A stretch of DNA of 5,974 nucleotides from an uncultured Bacteroidales bacterium (GTDB lineage: Bacteria > Bacteroidota > Bacteroidia > Bacteroidales > Lentimicrobiaceae), in NCBI GenBank assembly GCA_937894795.1, contig CALCQV010000078.1:1-5974 (forward strand), written 5' to 3'. Of the stretch, positions 3,001-5,974 are shown piece after piece; position 1 is the first letter of the stretch, and the number at the start of each line of letters is the position of its first letter. A program made the position numbers and the translations under genes. The notes beneath the pieces were generated by a model. That model did not search any database and was not told the origin of the DNA. It saw only the letters and a program-made list of their open reading frames with translations.

Positions 3001-5974
3001 CTGGCAGGTGTTGTTACACCACTTGACGCACAACTGAGGGAAGAATCCTATCCACCTTCATTTGTATATGCCGAGGTGAATGAAACCGACACGGAGGTAT
3101 TGGTTACCTGGGGTGATGGCAGTGGTCCATACGAAGTAATCTATGACGATGGCACCGCTGAGAACTATGCATCCTGGGCAGTACCGGGCAACATGAATGC
3201 TGTTAAGTTTACCCCTGCAAACTATCCGGCCACCGTAATGGGAGGAAGGATCTATGTAGGAGATGGCAGCTATCCAAACAACACCACGGGCTTCATAGGC
3301 ACCAAGTTTGGCGCCATGGTAGTGGATGATGACGGTGCAAACGGCTTGCCGGGAACCACCCTTGATTCTATTGAAGTAACAGTAGGCAATTATGGCTGGG
3401 TATCATTTGCCGGTCTGAATGCTGAGATTACTGATGGAAGCTTCTATCTGGTAATGGTACAGGGAACCATATCCCCGAACTGTGCACCGGTAGGAGTAGA
3501 CCAGGAGAATCCGATAGTATACCGCAGTTACTCACGCAATGTAACGGCAGGTTTGGGCTGGGGCCTGGCACCGTATCAGGATTTCATGATACGAGCCATT
3601 GTTTACGGTTCACCCACACCGACGGATGAAGTAGTAGCTGACAACAATTCCATAGTTCGTCCTGCTATGAAACAGCGGGCACTGCTATCACAATCACCTG
3701 CCATGTCGGCAGCCGGTGGTGCTGAGGGTAACGGTATATACAAGGTAGCCCTTGATATGCTTGACAATACCCGTTCAGTAACCGGATACAGGGTGGTAAG
3801 ATACGCAGGCTTTGATCCAAACGATGATCCTACAACCGGAACCGTCACCAACCTGTCGAATAACGTACAGGTAAATGAGTATACCGATGCAGCCTGGGCA
3901 GGCTTACCTGCTGGCTGGTATGCTTATGGTGTAGCAGCACGCTATCCGGATAACAATGTATCAGATACGATAGTATCCAATATAGTTGGACATCATATTG
4001 ATGCAGCAGTTACCATCAATGTATCACTGACAACAGGAGGCAATCCTGCAGGAGCATTTGTAACCATGACAGGAGCTGATTATCCGTATGAGGTGTATAC
4101 AGCCACAGTGCCGGAAACAGGTCAGGTAATATTTCCTGAAGTATGGTTTGGCCATTATAATCTGTTGGCAGGTAAAGTTGGATTTGATGACTATGAAATG
4201 AGCGTCAACATTACCGGCGATCGTACCATAAACATCATACTGGCAGAGCGCAAATACAAACCGCGCAACCTGTATGTAGATGCCTTGACCCTTGTAGCAA
4301 CATGGGATGAGCCATTGGCAATAGCCGTAATGGAGGACTTTGAAGGTGCAACCTTCCCACCGGCAGGCTGGCAGGCATTGACCCAGAATACTACGGGATG
4401 GTATGCAACCACCAATGGAAGCAGTTCATCGTTTACTATTCCTGCACACACCAAATATGCAGTAACCAATGATGATGCCGACAACGGCGACGGATGCTGC
4501 GATTATTTGATCACTCCGGAGATGGATTGGACAGGATTGCCATCCTTCAGGCTGAATTTTGCAAGCTTCTATACAGGTGCCTATACACAAAGCGCTTACG
4601 TAGAGATCAGTACAGACGCAGGAGCAACCTGGACAGTTATCAATACCTTGGCACCGGCCACAACCTGGGTAGATCTTGAGATCGACCTGGCAGCATACTC
4701 CGGAGCATCGGGATTGAGCAGTGTATGGTTAGCTTTCCATGCTGATGATAATGGTGAATGGGCATCGGGCTGGGCAATTGACGATGTTCAATTGGCTTCA
4801 GGCGGTGTTCCATTACAGGGTTACGGAGTATTCCTTGATGGTTCATTAGTTGGCAATACCCCTGAAAGAACCTTCACCTATACCAACCTCAACTACGGAC
4901 AGGAATACCTGGCAGGTGTAGCAGGATTGTATAGCTCAGGTTATTCAGAACTGGATACCTATCTGTTCAGAAGCTTATACCTGATTCCACCTGATAGTTT
5001 GCAGGGCGTAAATCCTGATCAAACTGACTATGTACATCTTACATGGTTCGCACCACAAGGTGGTGGAGGTGCAGGCGGAAATCTTTATGAAGATTTTGAA
5101 CTTGGTACTTTAAGTGAAGGCTGGGAAGTTATCCAAACCAATACCAACACATCTGCAACACCATGTTATTGGACAGTTAATGATTATTCTTCATCTGATT
5201 TTGCACCTTTTGGTGTATATCATGCCGGACTATGGTGGGATTATGGACATCAGGATGAATGGCTAATTACACCTGAAATAAACATCGGTGCTGAAACAAC
5301 CCTTACCTTTGAGACAACAGTTTGGGAAGGTTCTACAAACCTCGATCACTATTATGTGAAAGTTTCAACTGACGACGGTGCTACCTGGACTCCTGTATGG
5401 GATGCTTCAGAATTAACCGGAAACGGATGGAACTATTACGATTACAACTACACCATTGACTTGAGTGATTTTGCAGGCGAAAGTGTTAAAATAGCTTTCA
5501 ATGCTGTTGATGGTGACGGTGCCGGTCTATGGTACATCTGGTTTGTTGATAACATTTCAATTGCTTCACCAACCGATGCTATTACATTCCGTGGTAATCA
5601 GCTTGAAAAAGTAAGTCATAGCACAAATGGTGGTAATAGAGGTAATGCTCAAATTGCCCGTGATGGTAGTACACAACGTGTTTCTAACCATGCTGCAATG
5701 AGTGATCGTGCTGTTACAGGTTTAATTGGTTATAATGTATATAGAGATGATGCCATGATTGCCTATGTTGAGCATCCAACTCTCGAGTACTATGACCTTG
5801 ACCTCGATCCAGGTACATATACTTATCACATCACTGCTGTTTATGACCTGACACCGTTTGGATTTGCCGGTCAGACCGGAGAATCAATGATTGAAGGCCC
5901 GATAGATGTAGATGTTATCTACGGATATGAGCTTCCATTTGTTGAAAACTTCACCACCGGTTTATTCGAAACCA
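1..5974 (+). CDS. Giant multidomain secreted/surface protein of Bacteroidota type, internal fragment (both ends missing)
   Basis: Frame +1 is open across the whole window, giving 1,991 codons plus one extra base with no stop. The protein continues beyond both ends. The GTG at base 1 is not a credible start: no signal peptide follows, and the sequence runs straight into a carboxypeptidase-regulatory-like domain. The visible protein is a chain of beta-sandwich modules: three CpD-like, two ASPM/BACON-like and four FN3 domains. Six of these are interrupted by larger modules (one unassigned, one GEVED, two DDGTAE-type, two cleaved-adhesin). It is rich in G, T, A, Y, D and N and poor in K and R, as expected of an extracellular protein. 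No transmembrane segment, signal peptide, catalytic motif or type IX sorting domain is visible. In Bacteroidota these families occur in adhesins, gingipain-like proteases and other cargo of the type IX secretion system. An adhesive or binding role at the cell surface is inference. The open frame and domain classes are secure; the overall function is not. Confidence 0.96.
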   Translation, partial: MIQPNAVLPTGIVQGFVTNAYGVPVGGATVIAEGENGDFETTSGPNGAYIIDDIFIGTYTMVAVKEGYNPQTVNGVVIYQDATTYQNFSLTQPSMAITPNPYSVTLNPNEMLDGAFNIANNGNGPVEWTAEIVYTEPTSAQPIDPNLPQVAFSSLPQTEISSIGPGNGQALSSRDLMACPDGSKFSLPPVGSNNGYTSTTGAGYKCYQQFLGATGSFKTLTFWAIFTATPPATMNFNIEVCGPGATPGAVIASLANVPIAPVATGVPVIGYPTYVFTVEIPSQNIPDGWISVQCTTASPTFYWLNSMSGVGAAYQNSTLLPEKLAMCLSGGAGGWLTLGSDMGTVNAFTNYSLPAYFNAEGTEAGEVYTADVIFTSNPNVGTITVPVTMTIAGPALAMPDDLTAVLTNAITGSVSLSWTFAPTDAFQHFVIKRDGATLGTTTANSFADMLPTYGVYNYTVQAVYDEGASTPAGPVELEWPNPTIMVDPTYIYDEVWVNQQAVQTVTINNIGEGTLAFSFPEWIEEDGTRAPLAYCTASGGCDEYIGNVTFGTINNSSGCSQYADYTSISTDLEIGEVYPMTISNPSPWSSDIAAVYIDWNHNELFTDAGETFAMTTGGGGATFTGNILVPDDAMSGPTRMRIRLQYGGTLSPCGATSFGEVEDYTVNVGLPGFIVSVVPAEGTVPQGESKTITITWDATDFEPGMSYFQDLVVESNDLANPSVTIQNEMYVYVPAQFEGTVTDITTGEPLNGVIVTANPMGEFSTLTFDDGTAESGWAINPGYNAWLGNYFPVSMIGEINSIDLYILPGYGGDMTSPLTVDIFDINHNLLGTSDPFTVTAAGWYNVPVPAVAFNGPFYAMVHWNMITGSYRYMGWDTNGPNAGAGLGFIAEAGTWSNGLGAGLFVMRANVFGNDLADLIVLDPNQIDPSVRELPASVNFVKGYANTGRTGQSTRDGSRSQSFQTMTDDNGDYSLYVDPGVYNVSFEKTGYTTYIEYDTTALAGVVTPLDAQLREESYPPSFVYAEVNETDTEVLVTWGDGSGPYEVIYDDGTAENYASWAVPGNMNAVKFTPANYPATVMGGRIYVGDGSYPNNTTGFIGTKFGAMVVDDDGANGLPGTTLDSIEVTVGNYGWVSFAGLNAEITDGSFYLVMVQGTISPNCAPVGVDQENPIVYRSYSRNVTAGLGWGLAPYQDFMIRAIVYGSPTPTDEVVADNNSIVRPAMKQRALLSQSPAMSAAGGAEGNGIYKVALDMLDNTRSVTGYRVVRYAGFDPNDDPTTGTVTNLSNNVQVNEYTDAAWAGLPAGWYAYGVAARYPDNNVSDTIVSNIVGHHIDAAVTINVSLTTGGNPAGAFVTMTGADYPYEVYTATVPETGQVIFPEVWFGHYNLLAGKVGFDDYEMSVNITGDRTINIILAERKYKPRNLYVDALTLVATWDEPLAIAVMEDFEGATFPPAGWQALTQNTTGWYATTNGSSSSFTIPAHTKYAVTNDDADNGDGCCDYLITPEMDWTGLPSFRLNFASFYTGAYTQSAYVEISTDAGATWTVINTLAPATTWVDLEIDLAAYSGASGLSSVWLAFHADDNGEWASGWAIDDVQLASGGVPLQGYGVFLDGSLVGNTPERTFTYTNLNYGQEYLAGVAGLYSSGYSELDTYLFRSLYLIPPDSLQGVNPDQTDYVHLTWFAPQGGGGAGGNLYEDFELGTLSEGWEVIQTNTNTSATPCYWTVNDYSSSDFAPFGVYHAGLWWDYGHQDEWLITPEINIGAETTLTFETTVWEGSTNLDHYYVKVSTDDGATWTPVWDASELTGNGWNYYDYNYTIDLSDFAGESVKIAFNAVDGDGAGLWYIWFVDNISIASPTDAITFRGNQLEKVSHSTNGGNRGNAQIARDGSTQRVSNHAAMSDRAVTGLIGYNVYRDDAMIAYVEHPTLEYYDLDLDPGTYTYHITAVYDLTPFGFAGQTGESMIEGPIDVDVIYGYELPFVENFTTGLFET
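28..276 (+). other. Domain CpD1: intact carboxypeptidase-regulatory-like (CarboxypepD_reg) beta-sandwich
   Basis: Residues 10-92. The pattern is classic for this family: an opening strand GIVQGFVTNAYGVPVGGATV, then TTSGPNGAYIIDDIFIGTY (the 'T..NG.Y.i..i..G.Y' signature), then VAVKEGYNPQ and a closing strand YQNFSLTQ. In Bacteroidota this transthyretin-like fold is a structural spacer in secreted and outer-membrane proteins and has no catalytic role. This copy is uninterrupted and is a useful reference for the split copy at residues 737-1012. Confidence 0.88.
277..1176 (+). other. Domain ASPM1: ASPM/BACON-like Ig fold split by an inserted module
   Basis: The first half is residues 93-136: MAITPNPYSVTLNPNEM, then FNIANNGNGPVEWTAEI, the usual 'i.N.G.gpl.W' strands. 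The second half is residues about 334-392: GWLTLGSDMGTV, then FNAEGTEAGEVYTADVIFTS and ITVPVTMTI, matching the usual 'WL.v.p..Gtv ... G.Y.a.l.i.SN ... vpV.m.v' end. Nearly 200 residues separate the halves, where intact members normally have only a short loop. They hold a linker (137-175) and a separate module (176-330). The family assignment is by motif. The split is my reading of how the two halves match the canonical pattern. Confidence 0.72.
526..990 (+). other. Inserted module 1: unassigned jelly-roll-like domain with five cysteines
   Basis: Residues about 176-330, lying between the two halves of ASPM1. It contains alternating beta-type stretches: FKTLTFWAIF, then MNFNIEVCGPGATPGAVIAS, then YVFTVEIPSQNIPDGWISVQ and TFYWLNSMSGVGAAYQNS. 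The 'n.ei...g..PG..i' and 'G.i.v...  ..f.W' patterns resemble jelly-roll modules frequent in Bacteroidota extracellular proteins. Cysteines are at 179, 206, 241, 294 and 327; an odd number leaves at least one unpaired if disulfides form. I cannot name the family. Boundaries are approximate, and binding of a carbohydrate or protein ligand would be speculation. Confidence 0.5.
1192..1440 (+). other. Domain FN3-A: intact fibronectin type III
   Basis: Residues 398-480: MPDDLTAVLTNAITGSVSLS, then the strand-B tryptophan W418, a short loop, strand C HFVIKRDGATLG, NSFADMLPTYGVYNYTVQAV and the closing YDEGASTPAG. This matches the Bacteroidota FN3 form 'L.W......f.i.RDG....t....f.D.......Y.Y.V.AvY..G.S.p'. 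Only about nine residues separate W418 from strand C, so this is the uninterrupted reference for the three split FN3 domains downstream. Confidence 0.88.
1441..2205 (+). other. Domain ASPM2: second ASPM/BACON-like Ig fold, split by a GEVED domain
   Basis: The first half is residues 481-522: TIMVDPTYIYDEVWVNQQAV, then VTINNIGEGTLAFSF. The second half is residues 670-735: GLPGFIVSVVPAEGTVPQGE, then ITWDATDFEPGMSYFQDLVV, ESNDLANPSVTIQNEMYV. Together they form the usual domain ('v.p..Gtvp.G.s.ti.i.wda....pG.y...l...SND..np...i...m.v'). The interruption comes after the 'G.L.fs' strand, the same place as in ASPM1. The second half is a textbook match and the first half is weaker, since it has F in place of the usual W. 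Confidence 0.76.
1597..2007 (+). other. GEVED domain inserted in ASPM2
   Basis: Residues about 533-669. The module starts at YC (C535), followed by CDEYIGNVTFGTINNSSGCS and QYADYTS, the usual 'YI..V..G.i.N.SG...Y.DYT' start of this family. It continues with VYIDWNHNELFTDAGE, an acidic loop (D598, N600, N602, D607) resembling a calcium-binding turn, then TRMRIRLQYG, and ends in the family's name motif FGEVEDY at 658-664. Cysteines are at 535, 541, 559 and 653. GEVED domains are accessory modules of secreted bacterial proteins, often beside proteases or adhesins; their ligand is not settled as far as I know. Length fits the family. Calcium binding is inference. Confidence 0.92.
2290..2742 (+). 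other. DDGTAE-type module 1 (jelly-roll-like), inserted in CpD2
   Basis: Residues about 764-914. It opens with TFDDGTAESGWAINPGYNAW and continues with FPVSMIGEINSIDLYILPGY, then LTVDIFDINHNLLGTSDPFT, GWYNVPVPAVAFNGPFYAMV, and ends near GLFVMRANVFG. The plan is an N-terminal DDGTAE turn, then 'i..i.iy......PLtv.ifd.n...lg', then 'gW.nv.vp.....g.fya.v.w', then a final 'f..RA.v.g'. The second copy at residues 1045-1202 shares it. The module contains only two basic residues (R871, R907). I recognise the class from Bacteroidota extracellular proteins but cannot name a family. A carbohydrate-binding-like fold is plausible but unproven. Confidence 0.62.
2746..2883 (+). other. Linker between DDGTAE module 1 and the resumption of CpD2
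   Basis: Residues 916-961. The second part (941-960) is rich in S, T, Q, G and R, with K941, R948, R954 and R958, and is probably flexible. It contains RDGS (954-957), which recurs in the linker at residues 1858-1905. The first part, LIVLDPNQIDPSVRELPASV, may still be structured. In a protein this poor in basic residues, this stretch stands out as exposed to trypsin-like cleavage; that such cleavage occurs is inference. Confidence 0.5.
3133..3606 (+). other. DDGTAE-type module 2 (jelly-roll-like), inserted in FN3-B
   Basis: Residues about 1045-1202. It opens with EVIYDDGTAENYASWAVPGN, then NAVKFTPANYPATVMGGRIY, LPGTTLDSIEVTVGNYGWVS, FAGLNAEITDGSFYLVMVQG and the end YQDFMIRAIVYG. It has the same order of elements as module 1 and the same DDGTAE turn, but little other identity. 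Even the 18 bases encoding DDGTAE differ at five of six codon third positions, so this is not a recent duplication. It contains one cysteine (C1161). Confidence 0.64.
3607..3735 (+). other. Linker after DDGTAE module 2
   Basis: Residues 1203-1245, beginning GSPTPTDEVVADNNSIVRPA and continuing through MKQRALLSQSPAMSAAGGAE. It has low complexity, is rich in P, S, A, N and Q, and has three basic residues within seven positions (R1220, K1224, R1226). It has no hydrophobic beta pattern and lies between the inserted module and FN3 strand C, so it probably forms a flexible exit strand. Confidence 0.55.
3997..4251 (+). other. Domain CpD3: transthyretin/carboxypeptidase-regulatory-like domain, divergent
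   Basis: Residues 1333-1417: IDAAVTINVSLTTGGNPAGA then FVTMTGADYPYE, TATVPETGQVIFPEVWFGHY, NLLAGKVGFDDYEMSVNI and the closing strand INIILAER. The strand order is that of CpD1, including 'tG.v.f..v..G.Y.l.a.k.GfddY'. The usual TDxNGxY signature is replaced by PETGQVIF, as in prealbumin-like relatives. It is uninterrupted and ends in a basic run (R1417, K1418, K1420, R1422) at the junction with FN3-C. Confidence 0.7.
4258..4956 (+). other. Domain FN3-C: fibronectin type III split by cleaved-adhesin module 1
   Basis: The first half is residues 1420-1442: KPRNLYVDALTLVATWDEP, ending just after the strand-B tryptophan W1435. The second half is residues about 1603-1652: VPLQGYGVFLDGSLVGNTPE, then RTFTYTNLNYGQEYLAGVAG and LYSSGYSEL. 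This gives the 'GY.V..DG..vg.t....f.y..L..G..Y..gV..ly..G.Se' pattern of FN3 strands C to G. The carrier resumes only a few residues after the insert ends, without the long basic linker seen in FN3-B and FN3-D. Confidence 0.8.
4327..4794 (+). other. Cleaved-adhesin / choice-of-anchor module 1, inserted in FN3-C
   Basis: Residues about 1443-1598. It shows the family landmarks in order: the opening EDFEGATFPPAGWQAL, GWYATT, the acidic stretch NDDADNGDGCCDYLITPEMD, RLNFASFY, VEISTDAGATWTVI, WVDLEIDLAAYSG, VWLAFHADDN, and the closing GWAIDDVQL. This is the gingipain-type Cleaved_Adhesin (MAM-like jelly-roll) family, which occurs in the hemagglutinin regions of Porphyromonas proteases and in many Bacteroidota surface proteins and is associated with adhesion. 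Adjacent cysteines C1499-C1500 sit where relatives often have a short Cys/Asp-rich turn. Full length for the family. Confidence 0.88.
5083..5568 (+). other. Cleaved-adhesin / choice-of-anchor module 2, inserted in FN3-D
   Basis: Residues about 1695-1856. The landmarks parallel module 1: YEDFELGTLSEGWEV, CYWTVNDYSS, DEWLITPEINI, TLTFETTVWEG, VKVSTDDGATWTPVW, YTIDLSDFAGESVKIAF and WFVDNISIAS. The shared core motifs are 'LITPE' and 'STD.GATWT'. The acidic Cys-Cys turn of module 1 is absent here. The base composition of this stretch and its following linker is more AT-rich than the coding sequence around module 1. Confidence 0.88.
5572..5715 (+). other. Basic, low-complexity linker after cleaved-adhesin module 2
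   Basis: Residues 1858-1905, including TFRGNQLEKVSHSTNGGNRG and NAQIARDGSTQRVSNHAAMS. It is rich in N, S, G, Q and H with six basic residues (R1864, K1870, R1880, R1887, R1893, R1903), and shows no beta-strand pattern. RDGS at 1887-1890 matches the linker after DDGTAE module 1. It bridges the insert exit to FN3-D strand C. Confidence 0.55.
5929..5974 (+). other. Start of a third cleaved-adhesin / choice-of-anchor module (cut by window end)
   Basis: Residues 1977-1991, ELPFVENFTTGLFET, match the standard opening of this module class in Bacteroidota ('lPf.E.F.tG.f....W'). Unlike modules 1 and 2, it directly follows the end of FN3-D, with no FN3 first half before it, so it looks placed in series and not nested. 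Only the first strand is visible. Confidence 0.6.

Larger units (their letters stand above)
2209..3036 (+). other. Domain CpD2: carboxypeptidase-regulatory-like domain split by a DDGTAE module
   Basis: The first half is residues 737-763: QFEGTVTDITTGEPLNGVIV then TANPMGEF, the standard opening ('G.V.D..tg.PL.Gv.V.a'). The second half is residues about 962-1012: FQTMTDDNGDYSLYVDPGVY, NVSFEKTGYTTYIEYD, PLDAQL, the standard 'TD.nG.YsL.v.pG.Y.v.f.k.GY' end. About 200 residues lie between them, where an intact copy such as CpD1 has roughly a dozen. An alternative is that VKGYANTGRTG (940-950) begins a second, degenerate CpD domain and the first is truncated. Confidence 0.7.
3061..3990 (+). other. 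Domain FN3-B: fibronectin type III split by DDGTAE module 2
   Basis: The first half is residues 1021-1043: FVYAEVNETDTEVLVTW then GDGSG, ending just past the strand-B tryptophan W1037. The second half is residues about 1246-1330: IYKVALDMLDNTRSVTGYRV then VRYAGFD (strand C), NEYTDAAWAGLPAGWYAYGV and AARYPDNNVSD. Strands C to G match intact FN3-A and FN3-D ('GY.V.R......y.D.....G.Y.Y.V.A.Y'). The two halves are separated by the DDGTAE module and a flexible linker of about 43 residues. Confidence 0.76.
4981..5904 (+). other. Domain FN3-D: fibronectin type III split by cleaved-adhesin module 2
   Basis: The first half is residues 1661-1684: LIPPDSLQGVNPDQTDYVHL then TWFA, with the strand-B tryptophan W1682, followed by a glycine-rich tether (QGGGGAGG, 1686-1693). 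The second half is residues about 1906-1968: TGLIGYNVYRDDAMIAYVEH, then LEYYDLDLDPGTYTYHITAV and YDLTPFGFAGQTGES, a very typical Bacteroidota FN3 C-to-G stretch. The gap between halves is more than 220 residues. Confidence 0.82.

Noticed and set aside
4494..4679. Plus-strand 61-residue open frame
   Set aside because: It is out of frame with, and fully inside, the cleaved-adhesin module 1 coding sequence. No family pattern is visible in its translation.
1065..4846. Minus-strand open frames (for example at 1065-1331, 1246-1509, 1989-2252, 3603-3851, 4191-4484, 4640-4846)
   Set aside because: All lie opposite the continuous +1 coding frame. Their translations show no domain pattern, and none has the support of a sensible gene arrangement. 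They are shadows of the real gene.
4609..5391. Asp-box (SxDxGxTW) motifs STDAGATW and STDDGATW suggesting a sialidase/BNR propeller
   Set aside because: There is one motif per module, at the same place within cleaved-adhesin domains, where this motif is usual. There is no propeller repeat series and no sialidase catalytic residues.
1..5974. Mobile elements, CRISPR, tRNA/rRNA, riboswitches, promoters, terminators or direct DNA repeats
   Set aside because: The coding frame is unbroken throughout, and reading both strands I saw no nucleotide-level repeat array or RNA gene. Module repeats are visible only at protein level.

Overview
The window lies inside one very large protein-coding gene. Reading frame +1 (codons starting at base 1) stays open from the first base to the last: 1,991 consecutive sense codons with no stop and no frameshift. 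Neither the true start nor the stop codon is in view. There is no intergenic DNA, RNA gene, promoter, terminator, mobile element or CRISPR array. The domain set (carboxypeptidase-regulatory-like, ASPM/BACON-like Ig fold, fibronectin type III, GEVED and cleaved-adhesin/choice-of-anchor modules) points to a Bacteroidota organism and a secreted or cell-surface protein. Such proteins in this phylum are often exported by the type IX secretion system, but the signal peptide and C-terminal sorting domain that would show this lie outside the window. No catalytic domain is recognisable in the visible part.

Layout by residue of the visible protein: CpD1 10-92 (intact); Ig-like ASPM1 93-392, split by a five-cysteine module at 176-330; FN3-A 398-480 (intact); ASPM2 481-735, split by a GEVED domain at 533-669; CpD2 737-1012, split by a 'DDGTAE' module at 764-914; FN3-B 1021-1330, split by a second DDGTAE module at 1045-1202; CpD3 1333-1417 (intact); FN3-C 1420-1652, split by a cleaved-adhesin module at 1443-1598; FN3-D 1661-1968, split by a second cleaved-adhesin module at 1695-1856; and the start of a third cleaved-adhesin module at 1977, cut by the window end.

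The most striking observation is this nesting. Six of the nine small beta-sandwich 'carrier' domains seem to be interrupted by a larger inserted module of about 135-165 residues, at an equivalent place within each carrier fold. In the FN3 domains this is the loop after the conserved strand-B tryptophan, which carries the insert in three of four copies. The picture is a rod of small beta-sandwiches with larger jelly-roll-like heads displayed from loops.

Lysine and arginine are rare (about 55 in 1,991 residues by hand count). They cluster in flexible linkers where several inserts rejoin their carriers, which would leave the folded modules largely free of trypsin- or gingipain-type cleavage sites. 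Function is inferred only: a large adhesin or matrix-like surface protein, or the non-catalytic part of a secreted enzyme.
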